Below, piece after piece: positions 54,781 through 62,452 of a stretch of DNA of 64,000 nucleotides. Origin of the DNA: SZUA-22 sp963751695 (lineage in GTDB: Bacteria; Bacteroidota; Ignavibacteria; Ignavibacteriales; Melioribacteraceae); assembly GCA_963751695.1 (NCBI GenBank), contig CAVVVP010000009.1, positions 124,001 through 188,000 on the forward strand, given 5' to 3'. The notes under the pieces were generated by a model, which was given only the letters and a program-made list of their open reading frames with translations, was not told the DNA's origin and ran no database searches. The position numbers and the translations under genes were made by a program. Within the stretch, counting starts at the first letter, position 1. The number at the start of each line of letters is the position of its first letter.

Positions 54781-55554
54781 ATGAATAAAACAATTTCATT
54801 GATTTTGATTGCTTGTATAACGTGTTTATTCTCATGTAGTGAAAATAATATTGAAATAGGCGTAGGTGTAGAGGCACCTAATAATGCTGAAGTGCTTTTT
54901 GATGGATCACGAAAGATGCTTGATGAAAAATGGACCTATTGGGAGGGCCCGAGATTTTCCTCAGAACTTCCTATAAAATGGGAAATTGTAGATGATCCAG
55001 TGAATGTAGGAACGGCAGTGAGTAGTAAAGATCCAGCAGCTGCTGGAGGAAAATATGGTGCCGCAGATATTGTTACAAAGAATAAGTATCATGATTTCAG
55101 ACTTCATGTTGAATTTCTGATTGTAGAGAAGGGTGGAAACAGTGGAGTTTATTTACAAAACAGATATGAGATTCAAGTATTGGATGGTGATAGCACAAAA
55201 CATGGTATGGGTGCTATTATCAATGAAGCTGCCACTCCCTACAGTTTTTACAAAGGCCTTGGGAAATGGAATTCATATGATATTAGATTTAGAGCTGCAA
55301 GATTCGAAAGTGGAGCACTCACTGAAAAACCGATTGTCACAGTATATTTTAACGGACATAAAGCTCACACAAATATTAAAATTAATCAAGTTTGGGGTGG
55401 CGAGAATTCTGGATTGGACGGAGGTAATGATGGTGGAAAAGGAATTACAGATACTCCTGGAGGAATAAAACTCCAAGCTGAAGGTCACGATGTGCTTTAC
55501 CGAAATATTTGGATTAAAGAATTAGATCTAAAAAACGCAGATACAGATTTTTAG
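54781..55554 (+). CDS. DUF1080 / 3-keto-disaccharide hydrolase-like lipoprotein
   Basis: The 257-residue protein has a lipobox (LFSC, Cys19) and a concanavalin-like jelly roll of the DUF1080 family: YHDFRLHVEFLIVEKGGNSGVYLQNRYEIQVLD is the conserved core (positions about 100-135), then GGIKLQAEGHDVLYRNIWI. Some DUF1080 proteins cleave 3-keto-glycosides made by Gfo/Idh oxidoreductases, one of which is the pseudogene at 47467. It is exported. A terminator follows at once. Confidence 0.88.
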   Translation: MNKTISLILIACITCLFSCSENNIEIGVGVEAPNNAEVLFDGSRKMLDEKWTYWEGPRFSSELPIKWEIVDDPVNVGTAVSSKDPAAAGGKYGAADIVTKNKYHDFRLHVEFLIVEKGGNSGVYLQNRYEIQVLDGDSTKHGMGAIINEAATPYSFYKGLGKWNSYDIRFRAARFESGALTEKPIVTVYFNGHKAHTNIKINQVWGGENSGLDGGNDGGKGITDTPGGIKLQAEGHDVLYRNIWIKELDLKNADTDF

Positions 55555-55576
55555 TTATACTACATCCTTGAAAATC

Positions 55577-55611
55577 AAAAAGGGCATCCTTGCGAGGATA
55601 CCCTTTTCATT
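55577..55611 (+). terminator. Terminator after the DUF1080 gene
   Basis: AAAAGGGCATCCT pairs with AGGATACCCTTTT around a TGCG loop, then TCATTT. It lies between convergent genes and could serve both. Confidence 0.85.
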
Positions 55612-55632
55612 TATCTAAAATAATGTATGTTT

Positions 55633-57690
55633 TTATAAACCAAGAGATTTATAAAATGCCTCAGCATTCGGTTCACGACCTAAAAATTCCTTTACCAGTT
55701 CCATCGGTTCTTTATTAGCTCCCTGACCCAAAATAAATTTGCGATATCTTTGACCAACTTCGGGATTAAGAATTCCTTCTTCTTCAAAAACTGAATACAT
55801 ATCTTGAGCATATACCTTTGACCACAAGTAACCATAATAACCAGCAGCATAATGATTCAGGTGACCAAAAGCTGCTTGCATATGAGTACCTTCTCTGTAT
55901 GGGGTAAACGTTATACTGTTTTGCAGTTCCTTAACAATATCTGTTGTTGTGCGAGCCTCATTTGGATTATACTTATCATAAATAGTCATATCGATAGAAC
56001 CATAGAAAATCTGAGCTAAAGTAGATACACCAGAACCCACATTTTTAGCAGCAATCATCTTCTCATATAATGCAGTTGGTAAAACTTCACCAGTTTCGTA
56101 ATGTTTGGCAAATAATTTCAGAGACTTATAATCCCAAGTCCAGTTTTCAAAAATTTGGGAAGGTGCTTCAACAAAGTCGCGAGAAACAGAGGTTCCCGAG
56201 AACCCAGACATTTCTGCGCGAGTTAACATATTATGAAGAACATGTCCGAATTCGTGAAAAAAAGTACGAACTTGCGAATGCGACATTAATGCTGGCGTAT
56301 CTTCAGTCGGCTCAGGGAAGTTACATTCTAATGCTGCCGTTGGAATTTGATATCCTTTATCAGTTAGCATGCCCTTTTGAATTGTAAAACAAGCAGCATG
56401 ACCATATTTATTTTGGCGTGGATATAAATCTAAGTAGAAACGACCTATAACTTTACCATTATCTACGACTTCATACATTCTTACATCTTCCTGCCAAATA
56501 GATGCATTTTCAATTTGTTTATATTCAACACCAAATAACGATTGAGTAATTTGGAAAAGACCATCCAAGACGTTATTCAATTCAAAGTATTGCTTAACTA
56601 ACTCAGCATCAACCTCATATTTTTCTTTCATTAAAATATTATTGTAATAACTGTATTCCCATCCATTAACTATTGTTGTTGTATCGTCACCTGTTTTTTC
56701 TCTCTTAACAGCAAGAACCTCTTTAAAATCTGCTTTCCCTTTTTCTTTTACTTTTTCTATCAATCCATTTTCAAATTCCCAAACAGTTTCTGGATTTTTT
56801 GCCATTCTATCTTCAAGCCTATATTCAGCATATGTATTATATCCTAAATGATTTGCCAACTCTAATCTATTTAATGCCATTTTTTCGAGTACTACTAAAT
56901 TCTTTTCGGCAGCTCTGTTATTATATTTATATGATAATTCTTTGCGTGCAGAATCTGAATCTGATAACCTCATAAATGGACGATATGAAGGATAAGTTAA
57001 ATCAATTTTATAAGTTCCATCTTCTTGTCTACGGGCTTTTTTGTAATCTTCATCCAGACCCTTAACTTCCTCTTCTGATATAATAAGAAAATCTTGGTAT
57101 TCTGAAATATTTTTGTTGAAATTATTTGATATAATTGATAATCTATCTTGTATAACTTTTAACTCATCTCTTTTTTCTTTTGATAAAGCAAAACCATTTC
57201 GTTCGAAATCTCTAATAGTCTCACGCAAATATTTTTCTTTATAACCTACAAGCAGTTTAGCCTCATCCGATTCTGAATAGTCCTTAAAAGAGCGGTAAAG
57301 CTCCTCATCTATTCCCAATTTATTACTATATTGAGAAAAAGCAATATTTGCATTGCTTGCAGCTTTTCTAGTGGAATCATCTGGGTGTGCGTTGGCCATT
57401 AAATATATGGTTCCCCAAGTGGTGCCAAATTTGTCTGCTGCAACATCATAAGCAGTTACTGTGTTCTCAAATGTTCGCATTTCAACGGGAATATTATAAA
57501 TGGATTTTAAACTTTCGTCGAAATCATCCATTGCTTTCTGATGGGCCTTGTTTATGTAATCTGCTGTAATTTTTGCAAATTGGATTTCTTGATTAAATCC
57601 AGTTATAACTTCATCTTGAGAAAAAGTTGATGATTGAAAAACTAGTAGGAGAATAGATGAATAAAATAGAAATTTCATTTTATATGACAT
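55633..57690 (-). CDS. M3-family zinc metallopeptidase (Dcp/oligopeptidase-A type)
   Basis: The 685-residue protein has a signal peptide (FLFYSSILLLVFQSSTFSQ) and the M3 zinc site HEFGH at 479-483 within RTFFHEFGHVLHNML; the third ligand Glu lies in FVEAPSQIFENW about 25 residues on. The helical M3 fold fills residues 40-685. It should cut short peptides or release dipeptides in the periplasm. Length is normal. It is a single gene. Confidence 0.94.
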   Translation of the reverse strand: MSYKMKFLFYSSILLLVFQSSTFSQDEVITGFNQEIQFAKITADYINKAHQKAMDDFDESLKSIYNIPVEMRTFENTVTAYDVAADKFGTTWGTIYLMANAHPDDSTRKAASNANIAFSQYSNKLGIDEELYRSFKDYSESDEAKLLVGYKEKYLRETIRDFERNGFALSKEKRDELKVIQDRLSIISNNFNKNISEYQDFLIISEEEVKGLDEDYKKARRQEDGTYKIDLTYPSYRPFMRLSDSDSARKELSYKYNNRAAEKNLVVLEKMALNRLELANHLGYNTYAEYRLEDRMAKNPETVWEFENGLIEKVKEKGKADFKEVLAVKREKTGDDTTTIVNGWEYSYYNNILMKEKYEVDAELVKQYFELNNVLDGLFQITQSLFGVEYKQIENASIWQEDVRMYEVVDNGKVIGRFYLDLYPRQNKYGHAACFTIQKGMLTDKGYQIPTAALECNFPEPTEDTPALMSHSQVRTFFHEFGHVLHNMLTRAEMSGFSGTSVSRDFVEAPSQIFENWTWDYKSLKLFAKHYETGEVLPTALYEKMIAAKNVGSGVSTLAQIFYGSIDMTIYDKYNPNEARTTTDIVKELQNSITFTPYREGTHMQAAFGHLNHYAAGYYGYLWSKVYAQDMYSVFEEEGILNPEVGQRYRKFILGQGANKEPMELVKEFLGREPNAEAFYKSLGL

Positions 57691-57900
57691 AATTATTCCT
57701 TTATATTATTAGTTAACTTGTAGGATTTAAAATTGCTTCAGATTTTAAAAAACAAAATAATAAAACTGTTTTGTATTCCAAATTAATTATACTTACCTAA
57801 GTTCCAATATAATTGTGATAGCATACAAATTGAATTATTTTTATTTTCAATTTACATAAAGTTATGAAAAGTAATGGCATAATACAGAGATTTAAGGAGT

Positions 57901-57954
57901 ATGATGATGAACAAAGAAGTGAAGGATGAAATTGAGATGTACGAAAAAAAATAA
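57901..57954 (+). CDS. Possible 17-residue leader peptide or gene remnant
   Basis: ATGATGATGAACAAAGAAG begins after an AAGGAGT site and codes for a charged peptide ending EIEMYEKK before TAA. It lies 14 bp upstream of the esterase gene. It is too short to judge. Confidence 0.25.
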   Translation: MMMNKEVKDEIEMYEKK

Positions 57955-57968
57955 CGGGAAATAATCGA

Positions 57969-58856
57969 GTGAATTTATCCGTAAATATGATCAGGAGCAT
58001 TTTTCTTGTGTACTTGCATTTGACAATATTCTATCCCTTGTGGGCAAGTTCTATCAAAAAAACTGAATCAGAAAAGAAAATTAAAGTCTTTCTTCTTGCA
58101 GGACAGTCGAATATGGAAGGCCGCGCGGATGCCAGCAAATTAAATCCTCAAGATTTGGAGCGCCTTTCCAAAGTCCAAGAAAAAGTTCAACTAGCCTATA
58201 ACAAAGAACTCATTGGCCCACTGCAGGCTGTCAAACCTTCGACTGAGATTGCCGAGATATACAATCGAGAGCTCATCTTTGGTCCTGAATTATTTTTTGG
58301 CATCACATTATCCGAAGCTTGGCCAGATGAGAAAATATTACTTATTAAACTTTCTGAAGGTGCCACCTCGCTCCATGGGTGTTGGCATCCTGAATGGAGT
58401 GAAGAAAAGGCAGCAGTAATGGGAGAAGAAGATGGACCACAGCTTTACCGGGCACTGATGGATTATGTTAAACAAACTCTATCCGAATATAATAAAGACG
58501 AATATGAGATCTGTGCTATGTTATGGGCTCAAGGAGAAACAGATGCCGGAAATAAAATTGCAGCATCAGCGTATGGAGAGAATCTTCAACAATTCATTAA
58601 ACATCTTCGGCAAGATTTAAAAAACAGTTCCCTCCCATTTCTGTTATTTCAGGTTGGCCATGGGCAAGTGGTTGAAGGAATGATGAAAACTGCACAACTC
58701 ATACCAAATGTTACTCTTCTTCAGCAAAGCCTTGAACCAACGTCGGTAAACTTCTATCCAAAATTGGAAAACGGTCACTACAATTGCGATGGCATGAAAA
58801 AACTCGGACGGCGTTTTGCGGAAATTTACATTAATTCAATCAGTGATTCTGAATAA
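57969..58856 (+). CDS. SGNH esterase, CE6/SASA-type carbohydrate acetylesterase
   Basis: The 295-residue protein (from GTG at 57969; ATG at 57987 is an equal choice) has a signal peptide (IFLVYLHLTIFYPLWAS) and a SASA/DUF303 domain: VFLLAGQSNMEGRA with nucleophile Ser47, LWAQGETDAG, and the His-containing end GHYNCDGMKKLG. It should remove acetyl groups from a polysaccharide outside the cytoplasm. It shows a little more GC than its neighbours. It is single; the upstream short frame may be a leader. Confidence 0.87.
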   Translation: MNLSVNMIRSIFLVYLHLTIFYPLWASSIKKTESEKKIKVFLLAGQSNMEGRADASKLNPQDLERLSKVQEKVQLAYNKELIGPLQAVKPSTEIAEIYNRELIFGPELFFGITLSEAWPDEKILLIKLSEGATSLHGCWHPEWSEEKAAVMGEEDGPQLYRALMDYVKQTLSEYNKDEYEICAMLWAQGETDAGNKIAASAYGENLQQFIKHLRQDLKNSSLPFLLFQVGHGQVVEGMMKTAQLIPNVTLLQQSLEPTSVNFYPKLENGHYNCDGMKKLGRRFAEIYINSISDSE

Positions 58857-58960
58857 CCTTACAAACAAATTTCGAATCCCCAAAAAAATTTTTACACACG
58901 ATCTCACAATGTTTTCAGTAGGGTGATTATACTATAGAAAATATACACTTTGTACTAATG

Positions 58961-59686
58961 CTAATACCCCAAACTCTTTAACTCCTCAGCACTTAACTTG
59001 TGATCGATAGCTGAAAAGAACTGGCCATTTGGACCATCATCCTCTATCAACGCGGGTGCCATAGCACCAGGCAAAACTGCTTCAACAGGATGTTCAGCAT
59101 TTTCGCCGCCCATATCAGTCTTAAGCCATCCAGGATCTAAAGTATTTATTCTTACGCTCGTATTTTCTAGCTTAATAGCAAGATCAGCTGACATTTTATC
59201 AACAGCTCCTTTAGATGTTCCATAGGGAGCAAGTTCTGGTGTATCCTTAATACCGGAAGTTATGTTTACAACTCTTCCAAATCCATTTTCGATCATTCGA
59301 GGAATGAAAGCACCACATAGATTATACATTGCAAAAACATTGGCTTTAAATGTTACAATCCATTCATTCCAACTGTGATTCCAAATGTCATCGTGATAGG
59401 ATGTCATGAGAGCGGCATTATTGTAAAGTATATCAACATCAATCTTTAAGTTCTTAACTTGTTCAACGATCTGATTAACTTGCTCCTCTTCGGTCAACTC
59501 ACCGTAAACAGAAAATATCTTTACATCATATTCTTTTAATAGCTCTTTGGTTTTATCACAACTATCGGCTCTTCTACCATGGAGAATAATATTACAACCA
59601 AGTTTTGAAAGTCCAATTGCAAGTTGTTGTCCTACACCTCTGCTTGAACCTGTTATAAAAGCATTTTTACCTTCTATGTTTATCAT
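58961..59686 (-). CDS. Short-chain dehydrogenase/reductase
   Basis: I chose the ATG at 59686 (GAGGA 6 nt upstream) rather than the TTG at 59698, giving 241 residues. The SDR signature is complete: NAD(P) site TGSSRGVGQ near residue 11, NNAA, NITSG, and catalytic YGTSK. An Arg after the glycines (GRRADSC) hints at NADPH use. Unlike the KduD fragment at 1-154 it is not near sugar genes except the esterase, with which it converges. Substrate unknown. Confidence 0.9.
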   Translation of the reverse strand: MINIEGKNAFITGSSRGVGQQLAIGLSKLGCNIILHGRRADSCDKTKELLKEYDVKIFSVYGELTEEEQVNQIVEQVKNLKIDVDILYNNAALMTSYHDDIWNHSWNEWIVTFKANVFAMYNLCGAFIPRMIENGFGRVVNITSGIKDTPELAPYGTSKGAVDKMSADLAIKLENTSVRINTLDPGWLKTDMGGENAEHPVEAVLPGAMAPALIEDDGPNGQFFSAIDHKLSAEELKSLGY

Positions 59687-59880
59687 AAGAATCCTCAATG
59701 GTATTTAAATCAATTTTTCTCAGTAAAATATTATTAAAACTTATTAATTTTCCAATTGTTAACTTTAGTATTGAATTTCTAGTATTCTTCGTTTCATAAT
59801 ATTTTTAAATGACGGTAGTGTATATCATCAACAAATTGGGGACATAAGGCCTAATGATTTAATAGAAAGTTTTACTCATC

Positions 59881-60000
59881 GGACTTTGTAAAAATAATCT
59901 AAAAACCTATGACCAAAAAAAGGGGGGCATAACAGGGGAGCAACTTAAATATTATTGCTCATTTGTTGAAATAATTGATAACTGATTCCCCACTTTTTGT
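59881..60000. repeat. Degenerate dispersed repeat (copy 2)
   Basis: Similar along its length to 35769-35895, with AATCTAAAAAC, GGGGGGCATAACAGGGG, and AATTGATAACTG then ATTCCCCACTTTTT. The IS3-like first bases are worn (GGACTTTG). Confidence 0.55.
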
Positions 60001-60040
60001 CAAAAAAAATCGACAAAATTAAAAGTTTCTTTAAACTAAA

Positions 60041-60078
60041 AAGGCTTGAAACCCTTATAAATAAATGACTTCAAGCAT
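60041..60078. repeat. Palindrome copy related to 34997-35034
   Basis: GGCTTGAA and TTCAAGC around CCCTTATAAATAAA, followed by TCTAAGTATTTGGCAGCATAT, close to the flank of the first copy (TCTGCGTATCTGCTATCATAT). Stem is weakened by mismatches. Confidence 0.6.
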
Positions 60079-60316
60079 CTAAGTATTTGGCAGCATATCC
60101 ACATAAGCTTCACGATAATTATCAATGTTATTTAACCTATCTAACCTAGGAACGTCACCATGGCTCTGCCAGAGGGTTAGAGAGGGAAAGGTGGATTTGT
60201 TTTGCTTTATTTAATTCTATCTATCTTTATTAGTACAAATTGGGTTTTGAAATATATCTTTCAAACTCTCTCTGCTTTTATACGTCAAAAGCTATGTCAA
60301 TTTGATGGAGAAAAAC

Positions 60317-61531
60317 ATGCAAAAGCATATTTATACTTTAGCACAATATATCTTTCTGCTTTTGAGTATTGTAATTGGTTCTCAAGCATGTAGCAGTGAA
60401 GACAATCCAGTATTTCCAGAGATTCATGAAAGGGGTGAGATTATTCAGATAACTAATCTTGCTTCAATAACAGATGATCAAATACGACAAATATTGACTT
60501 CAGCAAACATAACGCTTCCTTTTACATTAGAATATTCGGTTGATGTACTTTCTATTGATTACTACACAATAGACAGAAATGGAAACGAGGTCATAGTTTC
60601 CGGAGCTATGCTTTTTCCACATAGTGTCAATAATTTACCTCTATTGAGTCTTCAACATGGGACACAATCCAAGCGGGACCTAGTTGCTTCTGTTTCACCT
60701 CTAAACTCAGCTGAAGGTACTGTAGGTCTAATAACATCGTCACTTGGGTATTTGACAATTATTCCAGATTATATAGGATTTGGTATCTCAGATGTTATGC
60801 ATCCTTATTTGGATGCTAAATCTTTAATCCCAAGTGTTATTGATTTAATGCGTGCTGCAAAAACTTACTGTTCAAAGAATCAAATAACATTGGATGGAAG
60901 AGTTTTTCTTTCTGGTTACTCTGAAGGTGGTTACGTATCACTCATAACTCAAAAAGTAATTGAAGAAGATTATACATCAGAATTCGACCTAACAGCAGTA
61001 GCTCCCCTAGCTGGTCCATACGACTTAAAAGGGACAGTTGATGCTGCATTCAAAAGCAACAATTATCAAGGTGATATGGCGTATATTGGATTCTTTTTTA
61101 CAGCATATAATGAAATATACGGATGGAACCGTTTGAATGATTTCTTTAACGCTCCTTATGCAGCAATGATGCCAAGTTTATATGATGGTTCAAAAACTTG
61201 GGGAGAAATATTAGTGCAACTTCCTTCATCATTTTCCGAATTGATGAATCCTAACTTTGTTACTAATTATTTGCAAGGAAATGAGACTGATGTTAATCTG
61301 GTAATCCAAGAAAATACTATTTTGGATTGGACCCCTCAAACACCAATTCATTTTTTCCATGGAGATGCAGATATTACAGTCCCATATCAAAATGTACTAA
61401 CAGCCATTGAGCAATTTGAATCAAAGGGAGCAGTAAATATTCAACTCACAACAATTCCCGGAGGGAATCATGAAACTTCCGGTCCGGTTGCAAGTATTGG
61501 AGCAATTCAGTGGTTTGAAAGTTTTCAATAA
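60317..61531 (+). CDS. Secreted alpha/beta hydrolase, lipase-like lipoprotein
   Basis: I chose the ATG at 60317 (GGAG upstream) over ATG at 60305 and TTG at 60302. The 404-residue protein has a lipobox-like end of signal (GSQAC) and an alpha/beta hydrolase fold: nucleophile Ser202 in LSGYSEGGYVSL, and FFHGDADITVPYQN with the acid, and GGNHET with the His. It resembles the secretory lipase/PHB-depolymerase-like group. It should cleave esters outside the cytoplasm. The repeat-rich DNA on both sides (59881-60078 and 61557-61756) suggests transfer or rearrangement. Confidence 0.85.
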   Translation: MQKHIYTLAQYIFLLLSIVIGSQACSSEDNPVFPEIHERGEIIQITNLASITDDQIRQILTSANITLPFTLEYSVDVLSIDYYTIDRNGNEVIVSGAMLFPHSVNNLPLLSLQHGTQSKRDLVASVSPLNSAEGTVGLITSSLGYLTIIPDYIGFGISDVMHPYLDAKSLIPSVIDLMRAAKTYCSKNQITLDGRVFLSGYSEGGYVSLITQKVIEEDYTSEFDLTAVAPLAGPYDLKGTVDAAFKSNNYQGDMAYIGFFFTAYNEIYGWNRLNDFFNAPYAAMMPSLYDGSKTWGEILVQLPSSFSELMNPNFVTNYLQGNETDVNLVIQENTILDWTPQTPIHFFHGDADITVPYQNVLTAIEQFESKGAVNIQLTTIPGGNHETSGPVASIGAIQWFESFQ

Positions 61532-61556
61532 TGTAAATAAAATAGAATTCTGATAA

Positions 61557-61756
61557 TGACCTACCCCCAAAAAAGTGATCCCATTGTTATATTAGGATCT
61601 AAGGGGAAAGAAGTGCTCCCCATTTCGGGTCCAAAAAGGATGAAAAAAAGTTAAATTGAAGAATCATAAAAGGAGCAAGAAATGGGGGGCATAACAGGAA
61701 AAGTCATAGTAAAGAACAAATATTAATTGATAACTGTTTTCCAGCTTTCAGTCCCC
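61557..61756. repeat. Degenerate dispersed repeat with IS3-like left end (copy 3)
   Basis: It begins TGACCTACCCCC with AAAAAAGTGATCC and TTATATTAGGATC, nearly the left end of the IS3 element at 19298, and continues with GGGGGGCATAACAGG and AATTGATAACTGTTTTCC shared with copies 1 and 2. It contains no transposase. Confidence 0.65.
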
Positions 61757-61792
61757 TCAAACCAATAAATTCTAAAATATCCTTATAATATA

Positions 61793-61833
61793 AAAGCCCG
61801 AAAACAGCTTATTTAGGCTATAATCGGGCTTTA
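61793..61833 (-). terminator. Terminator downstream of a former tRNA-Ser gene
   Basis: AAAGCCCG / CGGGCTTT 8-bp stem with an inner AGCT / AGGCT stem. On the minus strand it lies just after the tRNA 3' remnant, so it probably ended that tRNA transcript. Confidence 0.65.
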
Positions 61834-61843
61834 AAAAATCAGA

Positions 61844-61862
61844 GCGGAGAGTCAGGGATTCT
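61844..61862 (-). other. 3' remnant of a tRNA gene (probably tRNA-Ser), likely att site
   Basis: On the minus strand the bases read GAATCCCTGACTCTCCGCT: the end of a T loop, the T stem 3' strand, acceptor ACTCTCC and discriminator G. G at that place is typical of tRNA-Ser. Sequence before it (higher coordinates) does not continue a tRNA, so this is the displaced end left by an integration. Confidence 0.55.
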
Positions 61863-62152
61863 TCGCTTACCAGTCAAATCTTTAATATATAGCCCAAATA
61901 TGGACTTTTCAAAATTCTCGATGACCAAAAAGTGACCACGACAAATTATTTTTTATTTTCTGAAAATAAATTTGCATTTAAGGATATCGAATCGTATAAT
62001 ATTTTATAGGGTAAAATAATATTGGTTAAACGGATGCCCGGCTGGAAAGTAAATAAGTGATTTCCAGTTTATCTTTCTAACAACCCCGCATAAACCTTTT
62101 AATCCAAATAAATATAAATATATAAACCAAATTCAGAAGGAGAACCTATCTT

Positions 62153-62452
62153 ATGAATAACCAATATTCAACAGACGACTTCTACTTTGCCGCTTTCATG
62201 ATGCACAGCAACTTCATACTTGTTAATCATTACAAGCAGAACGGCAAAACGATCTTCGTATTTGACACAAGGAAAGGATTAAATAGCCTTGATGAAAAAT
62301 ACTACCAGATGCAAACCAGCATAGAACCAATATCATACGCTAGCAAGATCCGCATCCTAAAGAGCTTAATACATGGCTCTTCATATAAATCTACGAATAA
62401 GGAAACAAATAACAATGTCAATCACAAAACAAGGAATACAAGAACAACATAA
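62153..62452 (+). CDS. DUF5659-domain protein of the element
   Basis: The 99-residue protein has the DUF5659 pattern: YSTDDFYFAAFMMHSNFIL, KTIFVFDTRKGLNSLDEKYY, and SKIRILKSLIHGSSYK. The family is small, of unknown role, and common in phages and integrated elements. AGAAGGAGA precedes the ATG. Its end overlaps the primase gene by 38 bp. Confidence 0.8.
   Translation: MNNQYSTDDFYFAAFMMHSNFILVNHYKQNGKTIFVFDTRKGLNSLDEKYYQMQTSIEPISYASKIRILKSLIHGSSYKSTNKETNNNVNHKTRNTRTT

Noticed and set aside
60202..60393. Small frame in front of the lipase-like gene
   Set aside because: It overlaps the start and signal peptide of the real gene in another frame and lacks a ribosome binding site.
61636..61653. 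AAAAAGGATGAAAAAAAG as an inverted copy of the conserved TTTTTCATCC block
   Set aside because: Only the central part fits, the CCC and TTTG parts are missing, and it lies inside a worn mobile repeat with no gene in the right orientation.
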